Shown: positions 37,162 to 45,646, numbered from the stretch's first letter. The stretch is 64,000 nt of DNA from Acidobacteriaceae bacterium (GCA_903642235.1 CAHJWL010000010.1:1-64000); one strand, 5' to 3'. A program made the numbers and translations. The notes: generated from the sequence alone by a model not told the origin.

Positions 37162-38265
37162 TCAGCGAAGGTCAACGCCGATCTTTGCGCCATCGCTATC
37201 CTGCATCGCCCAAGCCATGCGCGGCGTGTTGTGCGCAAGTCCAACGCGGCCATCGGGTCCGAGCAGGATGATGCCGCCATGACCGCCAAGACGCGTAAAC
37301 AGGTGATCAATGGCGGCGGTCGCAGCCAGCTGCGGAGAGGTGCCGGCAGCAACACGATCCACAGCCCACTTGCCCAGCACGAGCTTCATAATCGGCTCGC
37401 CCCAGCCGGTGAGCGAGACGGCGGCGGAGAGATTGTCGGCATAGCAGCCGCAACCGATGAGCGAAGAGTCGCCGACACGGCCCGGCGCTTTGGACAGGGT
37501 GCCGCCGGTCGAGGTAGCAGCGGCCAGATTGCCCCGCGCATCGATCGCAACGGCACCGACGGTATCGTGAGAGTCGAGAGTCGGGTCGATACTCTGGAAG
37601 GCGTCCGGAAGAGCGCGTTCCGCCTCGGCGGCGAGGTCCGCTTGCGCACGTGTCGAGTCGGTCGTCGACGGCGTATCCGTGGGTGACGCGGCCAAAGCAG
37701 CCGGCTGCTGCGAAGCAAGGGTGAGGGCACCGGAGTTCTGCTGGGCGCCTGTGTTCGCCGCGCCCGAGAAAGTGGTATCGGAAGAGCCGCGGAGTTCAGC
37801 TTGTTGGAACCGCATCAGGCGCTCCCGCTCGCGAGGGACAATAAGCTCCGCATTGTCGATCAAAGCCATGCCATGCTGGCGCGCGAAGCGTTCCGCGCCG
37901 GTGCCGACCAGATAGACATGCGGACTATGGTCGAGGACAAGGCGGGCGGCGTGGATGGGGTTGTGCAGACGCTCTACACAGGCGACGCCGCCCGTACGAA
38001 GGTTTGCGCCATTCATCAGCAGAGCATCCAGCTGAACGCGGCCATCCCGCGTTAGGAAGGAGCCGCGACCGGCGTCAAATGTATCATCGTCCTCCATACT
38101 CGCGACGGCCGCTTCCACAGCGTCAAGTGCGCTGCCGCCGTCGCTCCTCAGCTGTGCCCACCCTGCCGCGAGAGCGTTTGCAAGCCCGCGTTTATGCGAG
38201 GCGACGGCCTCGTCGGGCATGTCCCAGGCACCGCCATGAAGAACGAGAATCGGAGCGATTGGCAT
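37162..38265 (-). CDS. Isoaspartyl peptidase/L-asparaginase (Ntn-hydrolase, type 2)
   Basis: With the start at ATG 38265 the protein has 367 residues; the frame is open 118 codons further upstream but without family resemblance. ILVLHGGAWDMPDE is the family N-terminus, DAGRGSFLTRDGRVQLDAL the next block, and HDTVGAVAID contains the autocatalytic nucleophile Thr235, where the precursor cleaves into two subunits. GGHGGIILLG near the end is part of the active site. Before the nucleophile the chain has about 60 residues of Ala/Ser/Thr/Gln-rich linker (160-220), longer than usual. It would hydrolyse isoaspartyl dipeptides or asparagine. Confidence 0.9.
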   Translation of the reverse strand: MPIAPILVLHGGAWDMPDEAVASHKRGLANALAAGWAQLRSDGGSALDAVEAAVASMEDDDTFDAGRGSFLTRDGRVQLDALLMNGANLRTGGVACVERLHNPIHAARLVLDHSPHVYLVGTGAERFARQHGMALIDNAELIVPRERERLMRFQQAELRGSSDTTFSGAANTGAQQNSGALTLASQQPAALAASPTDTPSTTDSTRAQADLAAEAERALPDAFQSIDPTLDSHDTVGAVAIDARGNLAAATSTGGTLSKAPGRVGDSSLIGCGCYADNLSAAVSLTGWGEPIMKLVLGKWAVDRVAAGTSPQLAATAAIDHLFTRLGGHGGIILLGPDGRVGLAHNTPRMAWAMQDSDGAKIGVDLR

Positions 38266-38388
38266 CTGTCCTGAGTCTACGGGAGCGAAGCTGTCGCCGG
38301 GGCAAGCGGCACAGGCCGGGCAAACGCCCCGCGACTGGAATCTGGCATCCCTCCCCGCCAGAGCATCCGACCAAAGGAGGTAAACGCT

Positions 38389-38595
38389 ACGCCCTCCAGC
38401 GTCATTGCCGCGATGCACTACAACGCACGGACCTCTGTGCTGACGATCATCTATCGAGAAAACCGCGGCGTCTACCGCTACTTCGACGTGCCGCCCGATG
38501 TGTGGAAAGCTTTCCAGAACGCACCCTCGAAAGGCACATACCTGAACACCGTCTTTAAGGAACAGAAGTACCGGTACAAGCGGAACACACGGTGA
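38389..38595 (+). CDS. KTSC-domain protein with a probable ACG start
   Basis: KTSC domains begin with a conserved Ser-Ser block, then GVYRYFDVPPDVW and the signature APSKGTYLN. Here the Ser-Ser block (SSVIAAMHYN) lies before the first ATG (38413), so that ATG would cut the domain. A perfect AAAGGAGG stands at 38373-38380, and eight bases later the in-frame codon is ACG (38389). No ATG, GTG or TTG is available in frame between that site and the preceding stop. Either ACG is used as a start or the start codon has been lost. From ACG the product has 68 residues. Function of the family (single-domain proteins, possibly RNA-binding) is not established. Confidence 0.65.
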   Translation, partial: TPSSVIAAMHYNARTSVLTIIYRENRGVYRYFDVPPDVWKAFQNAPSKGTYLNTVFKEQKYRYKRNTR

Positions 38596-38748
38596 AACCG
38601 GACAGTCTCGTAAGCACAATTCACGAAGGGCTGATAAGGAAGCAACACCTTACAGGCAGCACTCATGAAGAGCTCGGCGCCGTTTAGTGCAGCTCACAAG
38701 TTGAGCGCTACAGGACCGTACCTTTGATGACGGTGTTCGAGGCGTGCT

Positions 38749-39540
38749 TTATTTGTCAGCCGGTTGCATCATCTTCTTTTGTAGGGCAGCCTGTACAGAA
38801 TCTGGAGTCAGACCAATGACCGCACCTGCGACCTTGGTCATCCAATCGGAGGCATAGACACTTTCCTCGCCTTTGAAGAGGGCGTCGAGCCCGCTTTTGG
38901 CTACAGCATCGGGTTCATTGGCTTTTTTGCCTTCGGCACCGAACTTGGTACCTGTCATATGTGCCACTTCGAAGAAATTAGTGTCTACCGGGCCGGGCTG
39001 CAGGGCAGTAACGTTCACACCGCGGTCCTTCAGTTCGTACCGGATGGACTTCGCAAGCGAGAGCACGAAGGCCTTGGACGCCGAGTAGACGGCCATGTAA
39101 GGTGAAACCGTTTCGGACGCTAGTGAGGCAGTAAAGAGAATATTGCCGCTTCCGCGTGCAGCCATCTGCCTTGCCGCATATTTGCCAAACTGGACGGTAG
39201 AAGCGCAGTTAAGTTGAACAATAGCGAGTTCCTGATCAAGATCGCTTTCGTCAGCAAATTGACCGAACTCACCGATACCTGCATTGATGCATGCGACCGT
39301 GACTGGCCGCCCAAGAGCTTCGACCCCCTGCCAGACTCTGGCGATCTCGTCGTGGTTGGTTGCGTCTGCTTGGAATGTAACTACCTGTGCGCCCAGTCTC
39401 TCAAGCTCCGGTACAACTTCAGACAGGCGATCACTATGAGCCGTGAGGGCGAGATCATAACCCCGCTCCGCAAGCTGGTAAGCCAGCTGATAGCCGATGC
39501 CAGATGACGCCCCGGTGACGAATGCGAGTTCCCTTGCCAT
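38749..39540 (-). CDS. Short-chain dehydrogenase/reductase
   Basis: A classical SDR of 263 residues: FVTGASSGIGYQLAYQL is the TGxxxGIG cofactor motif, ACINAGIG the NAG motif, ILFTASLAS the catalytic Ser and YSASKAF the YxxxK pair. ALQPGPVDTNFF is the PG motif. The basic patch expected for NADP is not obvious. It is the only intact SDR of three in the accessory segment. The substrate is unknown; neighbouring alcohol dehydrogenase and tautomerase genes suggest carbonyl compounds. Confidence 0.88.
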   Translation of the reverse strand: MARELAFVTGASSGIGYQLAYQLAERGYDLALTAHSDRLSEVVPELERLGAQVVTFQADATNHDEIARVWQGVEALGRPVTVACINAGIGEFGQFADESDLDQELAIVQLNCASTVQFGKYAARQMAARGSGNILFTASLASETVSPYMAVYSASKAFVLSLAKSIRYELKDRGVNVTALQPGPVDTNFFEVAHMTGTKFGAEGKKANEPDAVAKSGLDALFKGEESVYASDWMTKVAGAVIGLTPDSVQAALQKKMMQPADK

Positions 39541-39639
39541 TGCTCTGCTCCCGACCTTTTATCTGCTTGTAGTCAGATGCATTCGTCAATGCAAGGTTTT
39601 GGAATACCACTGCTGTCTTGCGCCACGGCAAAATCGTTT

Positions 39640-39946
39640 GATCAAGCGAATAAGCTTGAGCCTTGCTGTTCCAGGAGTCATCAGCAACACAGTCAGTCCC
39701 GGGCCGATCCGCACTCCGGAAATTCAGGATGCGGCTCGGAAGCAGATGGAAGCTCAGGAGCAAACCCGTAACTTCGGGTCATGTGAGGCTCATGTGGTTG
39801 AGGGAGCAAAACTTCCAGCCGTAGAACTCGGTTCGCCCCTTGAAGATCGCATATGCGGTAGCCTTCCTCGCAAGTCCCCGTTGCTGCTTTCATCACGGGG
39901 ACTACTCTTCGCGTCGATGGCGGGCTTGGTGCCGACCATCAATTGA
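39640..39946 (+). pseudogene. Remnant of an SDR gene (C-terminal half, frameshifted)
   Basis: Frame 2 (starting 39686) reads NTVSPGPIRTPEIQDAARKQ, the PG motif of a classical SDR, then drifts into nonsense. Another frame near 39843 reads IAYAVAFLASPR, and a third reads FITGTTLRVDGGL, the standard SDR C-terminus (the family has VAFLASD...ITGTTLRVDGG), before a last shift gives GLVPTIN and a stop at 39946. The N-terminal Rossmann part is missing. At least three frame changes are needed. It lies directly before the MFS gene. Confidence 0.8.
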
Positions 39947-40015
39947 CCAGGCTTGATGATGGGCGGTATCTCTGAAGAGATCGGCAGGAGAGCGGGCCTG
40001 CGAATGAGGTGAGAC

Positions 40016-41590
40016 ATGGCAGAACAGGCGTACACTCCGCCCCGGTTCAACATCTGGTTGATTGCTGTTTCCGTCGCCCTTGCCGCATTCATGGAGGTTC
40101 TGGATACTTCCATTGCGTCCGTTGCTCTGCCGTACATCTCGGGCAGCCTTGGAGCCAGCACGGATGAAGGCAACTGGGTCATCACCAGCTACCTTGTAGC
40201 GAATGCCGTTGTCCTGCCCATTGGCAGCTGGGCGTCCAGCGTGCTTGGTCGCAAACGCTTCTTTCTTCTCTGTATTGCTACTTTTACCGTCAGTTCCTTC
40301 CTGTGCGGCATTGCTCCCAGTCTGCCTCTTCTTCTACTCTTCCGTATCCTGCAGGGTGCGGGTGGTGGTGGTCTCGTTCCAGTGGCTCAGGCTATTCTTT
40401 CCGACACCTTTCCCCCCGAAAAGAAAGCTTTGGCGTTTGCCTTCTTCGGCGTTGTTGCGGTGCTGGCCCCCTCCGTCGGACCGTCGCTGGGTGGATGGAT
40501 TACTGACAACTTTTCATGGAGATGGATCTTCTTTATCAACATTCCAATCGGCATCATCGCGTTGTTTACAAACACACAACTTGTTGATGATCCGCCTGCC
40601 AGCCGAGGCAATCCTGACAACCTGCGTCGCGTCGACGGTGTTGGCTTTGGCCTGCTGGCACTCTCCATGAGTACGCTGCAGATCGCACTTGACAAGGGTC
40701 AGGAGAAAGACTGGTTCAGTTCCTCCTTCATCTCCTCCTTTGCCTTCATCTTCGTTGTGTCTTTTACTGCGCTTATCGTTTGGGAGTGGAACCATCCCGC
40801 TCCCTTGATCAAGGTTCGGCTGGCTGCGCATCGCAACTTTGCCATCACGTGCGTTTTGATCTTCCTTGTGGGCGTGGCGCTCAATACCGGCATCAACCTC
40901 TTACCGTTGCTCCAGCAGAGCTTCTACGGGTACACAGCCACTCTAGCCGGCGAAAGCGTGACACCGGCGGGTATCTGTCTCATCTTTCTCTTCGTGTTGG
41001 CAGGCAATCTGACGAGTTTAGTCCGTCTTAAATGGATGGCAAGCGCGGGTTTCCTCATAACAGCGTTTGGGTACTACATCACCGCCGTCCGGCTTACGCC
41101 TGATATAGGGCTGCACGCCTTTGTCTGGCTTCGAATCGCTCAGGTTGCGGGACTAGCCTTCCTGTTTACCAGCATCACGACGGCGGCCTATTCCGGCCTA
41201 CCGACGGAGGACAGCAATCAGATCTCCGGCATTACTAACCTGCTCCGCAACCTGGGCGGAAGCATAGCGATCTCCCTTGCGAACGCGGCCGTAATCCAAC
41301 GTGCGCAGTTCCACACCAGCCGCATTGGCGACAACCTTGCCGCAAGCGGCGAAATACTTCGGCGGACCCTTAGCGCGCAAACCTCCTATCTGGAAAACGG
41401 AGGTGCCAATCACGTCCAAGCCATGGCCATGTCACTTGGCAATATCGTGCAGCAGGTGAGCGTACAGGCGAATCTGCTGGCGTACTCAGACGTCTACCTC
41501 GGCATCGGAGCGATCGCGATCCTCGCCTGCCTCCTGGCGGTGTTTCTCGATACCAATAACCCGCGCGAAACGCAGTCTCAAGGAGAGTAA
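40016..41590 (+). CDS. MFS drug:proton antiporter of the DHA2 family (EmrB/QacA-like)
   Basis: A 524-residue transporter with about 14 hydrophobic segments. FMEVLDTSIASVALPYISGS is the D1 motif of the first helix, GRKRFFLLC belongs to motif A, and FRILQGAGGGGLVPVAQAIL, motif B/C in helices 4-5, is typical of EmrB. GAGGTGAG lies ahead of the ATG. No EmrA-type membrane fusion protein is adjacent. It probably expels lipophilic drugs or toxic aromatic compounds. It ends 50 bases from the convergent AraC-type gene, in the same accessory segment. Confidence 0.88.
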   Translation: MAEQAYTPPRFNIWLIAVSVALAAFMEVLDTSIASVALPYISGSLGASTDEGNWVITSYLVANAVVLPIGSWASSVLGRKRFFLLCIATFTVSSFLCGIAPSLPLLLLFRILQGAGGGGLVPVAQAILSDTFPPEKKALAFAFFGVVAVLAPSVGPSLGGWITDNFSWRWIFFINIPIGIIALFTNTQLVDDPPASRGNPDNLRRVDGVGFGLLALSMSTLQIALDKGQEKDWFSSSFISSFAFIFVVSFTALIVWEWNHPAPLIKVRLAAHRNFAITCVLIFLVGVALNTGINLLPLLQQSFYGYTATLAGESVTPAGICLIFLFVLAGNLTSLVRLKWMASAGFLITAFGYYITAVRLTPDIGLHAFVWLRIAQVAGLAFLFTSITTAAYSGLPTEDSNQISGITNLLRNLGGSIAISLANAAVIQRAQFHTSRIGDNLAASGEILRRTLSAQTSYLENGGANHVQAMAMSLGNIVQQVSVQANLLAYSDVYLGIGAIAILACLLAVFLDTNNPRETQSQGE

Positions 41591-41640
41591 GCAGAAGCAG
41601 GTTCTGGTCTTTGCTTAAGCTTTTCGCCAAGACGAAAGAT

Positions 41641-42555
41641 TCACATGGCCCGATCGGCTCGAGGAGACTTGCCGAACATGCGTGTGTATTCGCGGCTGAA
41701 CTGCGACGCGCTCGCATACCCGACCTGATACGCGGTCTCGCCGACAGTAGGATTGTTCGTCAAAATCATCCTTCTTGCCTCGAGCAGCCGCAATTGTTTC
41801 TGGTACTGAACAGGAGAGAGCGAGGTCACCGAGCGGAACTGGCGATGAAAGGTGGCAACGCTCATCCCGGCAGCAGTCGCAAGATCGGTTACGCGGATAG
41901 GATCCCGGAACCTGGCTCGTAGTTGCCGAATCGCTCGAAGGGTGCGTCGATCCTGACCGTGAGCCATGGCGATGTTCATCGCCTGCGGTCCATAGGCTCC
42001 ACTGAGGAGCCAGTAGCTCATCTCCCGGAGCATGCTCGGGTAAAGAATCGGAACAGCAGCGGGAGTGTCCAAGAGCCGAACGGAACGCAAGACGCAATCC
42101 AGCAGCTGTCGATTCAGGGTGATACCTATAGCGCTGCGCACCTGCTCCGTTGCAATCCGATCTGGTTTCCTGTTGAGTGCCTCACCGATCTCCTGAAACG
42201 AGGTTCGGTTCAATTCGATGACCAAACCCAAAAAGGGTTCTCTGGGCGTAGCTTTAGGGATCGTGCAACGACATGGAATCTCAACGGTGATGAGAAGCGC
42301 GTCACCGGCGCTGTAGTCGAAGCGCTGCCTGCCAACGATTGCCCACTTCAGACCCTGTACCGAAATCCAGAGCGCCGGCTTCGAGATGCGATGAATCGGC
42401 TCGAGCGTGCGATCGGATCTCAGAACAATCAGACCTTCCGCAGGTGTGTCGTAATAGCCGTCAAGGGGCCGCACTTGTGCTCTGTCTGTGAATGTACGTA
42501 AAGCGCCTGTAAGGTCCCGCAGCAATCGCTGTCTTTCCACTTCGTCCGGAGTCAT
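41641..42555 (-). CDS. AraC-family transcriptional regulator
   Basis: A 304-residue protein. The N-terminal AraC-type effector domain (AraC_N) contains PALWISVQGLKWAIVGRQRF and VEIPCRCTIPKATPREPFLG. The C-terminal DNA-binding domain has two helix-turn-helix units (IRVTDLATAAGMSVATFHRQ and PTVGETAYQVGYASASQFSR) and ends FGKSPRADR. This AraC_N subfamily commonly sits beside oxidoreductase genes. The gene diverges from the alcohol dehydrogenase gene over a 143-base gap, so it most likely activates the ADH-tautomerase-DJ-1 operon in response to an aldehyde or related electrophile. Confidence 0.88.
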   Translation of the reverse strand: MTPDEVERQRLLRDLTGALRTFTDRAQVRPLDGYYDTPAEGLIVLRSDRTLEPIHRISKPALWISVQGLKWAIVGRQRFDYSAGDALLITVEIPCRCTIPKATPREPFLGLVIELNRTSFQEIGEALNRKPDRIATEQVRSAIGITLNRQLLDCVLRSVRLLDTPAAVPILYPSMLREMSYWLLSGAYGPQAMNIAMAHGQDRRTLRAIRQLRARFRDPIRVTDLATAAGMSVATFHRQFRSVTSLSPVQYQKQLRLLEARRMILTNNPTVGETAYQVGYASASQFSREYTRMFGKSPRADRAM

Positions 42556-42698
42556 GAGGACTATTCTCCATCTTTGATCGCTTTAGGCAAATCCTTGCGA
42601 CGAAGTCGCGTGCGTGGAGAACGAGCACTCCATCCTATTTGCAATGGCTTGATTTGCTTCCTGTGAACGGGACGTGAACACCTCAAGGAGGAACCGCG

Positions 42699-43778
42699 GT
42701 GAAAAGAATGCGTGCAGTGCAGGTCGATACGGTTCGTAAACCAATGAATATACGAGAAATTCCCATTCCTGAAATTGGTGACAACGACGCGCTCCTTCGT
42801 GTGACAGCTTCTGGAATCTGCCGGACCGATTGGCATCTCTGGAATGGAGATTGGACCTGGATTGATGTCACTTTGGATCTGCCTCTTGTTCTAGGCCACG
42901 AGATTTGCGGCGTGGTCGACAAGGTCGGCCCGAGCGTAGAAGGACTTTCCGTTGGCACGCGTGTTTGCGTACCGTTCAACATGGCTTGCGGTCACTGTCC
43001 TTACTGCCTCAGGGGTTTGCAGAATGTCTGCGACAACTATGAATGGCCGATGCTGACGCAAGGCTCCGGCGGGTTTGCTCAATATGTTCGAGTGCCCAAC
43101 GCTCGTCTTAATTGTGTCCCGCTTCCGCCAGAAGTGAGCGACATCGACGCATCCGCACTTGGCTGCAGGTACATGACCGCATATCGCGCGGTTGCAACCC
43201 GCGCGGACGTGCGTGCCGGCGAGACTGTAGTCGTTGCGGGAATCGGGGGTGTCGGCCGCTCCTGTGTTGAACTCGCGGCTGCCCTCGGAGCGCAGGTAAT
43301 TGCAGTTGACACCAAGGTGGAGGCCCTGGAGGCGGCGAAGAAGATCGGTGCATCGGAGGTGCTCTTGTCGGACGGGCTCACCCCGAAACAGATCGGCGAG
43401 CGCGTCAAGGCTCTGACCGGTGGCGTGGGCGTGGATGTCGGCTTCGATGCAGTCGGCGGGCACGATGCCACTTTGCTTACCCTTGCCTCGCTTGCGAAGG
43501 GCGGCCGCATGGTTCAGGTGGGGCTCACCACGCAGGACGATCAGGGCGAGATCAAGGTGCCGATCGACCTGATAGTTGCAAAGGAACTGTCGATCATCGG
43601 CAGCCTCGGAAACCCTCATGCAGACTACCCGGATCTCCTTCGGCTGATCTCAAGCGGAAGAGTTAACCCGAGCCGTCATCTTGAGGCAGAGGTCAAACTC
43701 GAGGATGTGCAGAAGGTCTTCGATCGTATGCCGAAGTTTAGTACCAACGGATTTTCCGTAATCACTCACTTTGATTAG
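42699..43778 (+). CDS. Zinc-dependent alcohol dehydrogenase, MDR family
   Basis: A 359-residue medium-chain dehydrogenase. Catalytic zinc ligands are Cys41 (SGICRTDWHLW) and His67-Glu68 (LGHEICGVV). The structural zinc site is complete: Cys97, 100, 103 and 111 in CGHCPYCLRGLQNVC. The Rossmann motif VVVAGIGGVGRSCVELAAAL is present, and the Asp in VIAVDTK suggests NAD rather than NADP. Start is GTG at 42699 after AAGGAGG; the ATG three codons later is an alternative. It is first of a three-gene operon (gaps of 55 and 86 bases) and divergent from the AraC-type gene. It would interconvert alcohols and aldehydes. Confidence 0.9.
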   Translation: MKRMRAVQVDTVRKPMNIREIPIPEIGDNDALLRVTASGICRTDWHLWNGDWTWIDVTLDLPLVLGHEICGVVDKVGPSVEGLSVGTRVCVPFNMACGHCPYCLRGLQNVCDNYEWPMLTQGSGGFAQYVRVPNARLNCVPLPPEVSDIDASALGCRYMTAYRAVATRADVRAGETVVVAGIGGVGRSCVELAAALGAQVIAVDTKVEALEAAKKIGASEVLLSDGLTPKQIGERVKALTGGVGVDVGFDAVGGHDATLLTLASLAKGGRMVQVGLTTQDDQGEIKVPIDLIVAKELSIIGSLGNPHADYPDLLRLISSGRVNPSRHLEAEVKLEDVQKVFDRMPKFSTNGFSVITHFD

Positions 43779-43833
43779 TCGCAGTTACAAGCGACCCAAG
43801 TTTCTTCCCCTTCAGCCCGTTAGGAGACAAGAG

Positions 43834-44265
43834 ATGCCACTCATCAAAATGCATTTTCCGGAAGGCACCTTCACGCCGAAGGCGCTCGACACGCTCGCAG
43901 CACAAATCAGCAAGGACGGCGGCGACCTCGAAAAGCTGGCGGACGACCCGTTCGTTCGGAGCACGACCTGGGTCTACGCGGTCGAGTACGATCCCGCAAA
44001 GGTCTATCACGGTGGCACGCCCGGCGGCACCAAGGTCATAACGATCGAACTCAGTGCCCTTCAAGGCGGATTCGACGCGGCGACAAAGGCGGAGCTCATC
44101 AAGCGCGTGACTGAAGCGGTCGCCAAGGCGGCAGAACTCACGGGCGACATCCTGCCGGTATATGTCTTGCTGCATGAGGTGCCGCCGCAGAGTTGGGGGT
44201 TCAGTGGCAAGCCGCTGTCCTTCGAACAGCTTCAGAACCCCCCTGTTGGCGCTAAGCCGCTCTAG
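43834..44265 (+). CDS. Tautomerase-superfamily protein
   Basis: 143 residues, starting at ATG 43834 with AGGAGA upstream. The start MPLIKMHFPEG exposes Pro at position 2, which after methionine removal is the catalytic base of the 4-oxalocrotonate tautomerase family; this decides the start against the upstream frame. The length corresponds to the tandem or MIF-like members rather than the 62-residue enzyme. The region LIKRVTEAVAKAAELTG followed by VYVLLHEVPPQSWGFSG contains the conserved VLLHEVP segment. It lies in operon with ADH and DJ-1/PfpI genes; a role in handling unsaturated carbonyl compounds is inferred. Confidence 0.85.
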   Translation: MPLIKMHFPEGTFTPKALDTLAAQISKDGGDLEKLADDPFVRSTTWVYAVEYDPAKVYHGGTPGGTKVITIELSALQGGFDAATKAELIKRVTEAVAKAAELTGDILPVYVLLHEVPPQSWGFSGKPLSFEQLQNPPVGAKPL

Positions 44266-44351
44266 TCGCTGGTGCGTTGGTCAGACTGGATCCCATCCGG
44301 CGCACAGCGAAATCACGTCCGCATACCATTCCACAGATAAAGGACATCTCC

Positions 44352-45110
44352 ATGCTCAAGACTCTTCCCCGCAAAGCGCTCATCTCCGTCAGCAGCTTCC
44401 AAGGCGCCATCTTTCCTGACGGCTCTAAAACAGGCGTATTTTTTACCGAGGCTCTACACCCCTTCGAGGTTTTAACCGCGGCAGGTTTCGAGGTGGATTT
44501 TGCCTCTGAAACCGGCTCCTTTGGTTTCGATGAGTTCTCCCTTACGCCTCCCTTTCTGGCAGGTAGCGACAAGGCTGTACATGACAATGCGAACAGCCCG
44601 TTCATGGCCAAGCTCACGTCACACTGCATGAAGGCGTCCGACGTAAACAGCGGGCAGTACGGACTGTTCTTCGCATCCGCTGGTCATGCCGCTCTCTACG
44701 ATTACCCGCAGGCGAAGGGACTGCAGGCCATTGCCCTGGACATTTGGAACCGCGGCGGCGTTCTTGCCGCCGTTTGCCACGGGCCGGTGCTGCTGCCGGG
44801 GATCATCGATCCAAAGACCGGCAAATCTGTAATCGCAGGTAAGACGGTGACTGGCTTCACGACGGAAGGAGAGATGGTCCTGAACGTTCTTGACAGATTG
44901 AAATCGGATGGCGTGCGGACGGTTCTCGACGCCGTCAGCGAAGCTGGAGCAGAGTACAGTTCGCCCATGTCTGCCTTTGACGACTACTCTGTGACTGCCG
45001 GTCGCATCATCACTGGCACCAATCCAGCCAGCGCTCGCAGTGCTGCGGAAAGAACTGTGCGAGCGTTCGATACACCAGCCGAGAGCCTGCTGAAGAAGCT
45101 CCTGTCGTAG
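44352..45110 (+). CDS. DJ-1/PfpI family protein, Hsp31-like glutamine-amidotransferase fold
   Basis: A 252-residue protein with start ATG 44352 (AGGACA upstream). The nucleophile elbow is VLAAVCHGPVLLPG with Cys142, followed by the family motif GKTVTGFTTEGEMV. The N-terminal Glu/Asp partner lies in ALHPFEVLTAAGFEVDFAS. This is the subtype related to Hsp31/YDR533C, some of which are glyoxalase III enzymes converting methylglyoxal to lactate without glutathione. It is the last gene of the operon with ADH and tautomerase, consistent with electrophile detoxification. Confidence 0.87.
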   Translation: MLKTLPRKALISVSSFQGAIFPDGSKTGVFFTEALHPFEVLTAAGFEVDFASETGSFGFDEFSLTPPFLAGSDKAVHDNANSPFMAKLTSHCMKASDVNSGQYGLFFASAGHAALYDYPQAKGLQAIALDIWNRGGVLAAVCHGPVLLPGIIDPKTGKSVIAGKTVTGFTTEGEMVLNVLDRLKSDGVRTVLDAVSEAGAEYSSPMSAFDDYSVTAGRIITGTNPASARSAAERTVRAFDTPAESLLKKLLS

Positions 45111-45129
45111 TCCACCAGAGTGCATGAGT

Positions 45130-45175
45130 TGCATGCAGGCCGGGAGCGTTGTTTTGCTTGTCCGGCCTGCATGCA
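45130..45175. repeat. Perfect 14-base inverted repeat between DJ-1 gene and SDR remnant
   Basis: TGCATGCAGGCCGG (45130-45143) and CCGGCCTGCATGCA (45162-45175) are perfect inverted copies with an 18-base loop. It lies 20 bases after the DJ-1 stop and 7 bases from the end of the minus-strand SDR remnant. It may end both transcripts, although no T-run follows on either strand. Confidence 0.7.
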
Positions 45176-45181
45176 TCAGGT

Positions 45182-45595
45182 CTAGAACGTTTGCACGGTG
45201 GGGCGAACCACGATCTCGTTTACTCCCACATCGGCGGGCTGTCCGATTTGCAAACGCGATTGCGTCCGCGATGTACTGCGCCGGAACAGCAGCTCCGATC
45301 AGGCCTGCGAGCGCATCGGCAGTCTCCTGGTGCTTGATCGATGCACCAGCTTTATCTTGATGGCACCTGGAAGAACAACTGTCGTGCAAATAGGGGGTCC
45401 CACCTCCTGCCGCAGGACATGGTGATCGCGCTCACGGCAAACTTGGACCCGCAGAATGCCGCCGTGGACGGGAGGGGACGTGAAGTGTCCGCTGCCCTGC
45501 CTCTGGAAGCCGGGCAGTGCTGCCGCAACGCCGTAGAGTACGCCCTCCACATTTATGTCGATCGTCTGCTCCCACTTCCTCGAAAACTCCTGTGC
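45182..45595 (-). pseudogene. Remnant of an SDR gene (multiple frameshifts, N-terminus missing)
   Basis: Successive frames give a recognisable SDR: EFSRKWEQTIDINVEGVLYG then VAAALPGFQRQGSGHF; a changed frame gives TAAFCGSKFAVSAI (YxxxK region, Tyr now Cys); another gives LRQEVGPPICTTVVLPGAI (PG motif); the next reads ASIKHQETADALAGLIGAAV and QYIADAIAFA; the last gives QPADVGVNEIVVRPTVQTF with a stop at 45182. At least four frame changes and an internal deletion are needed, and the TGxxxGIG part is absent. Confidence 0.85.
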
Positions 45596-45646
45596 CGATG
45601 ATCGACCTTCTTTGTCGCCGTAGGTGCGAGATGTTTCAATAGGGTA

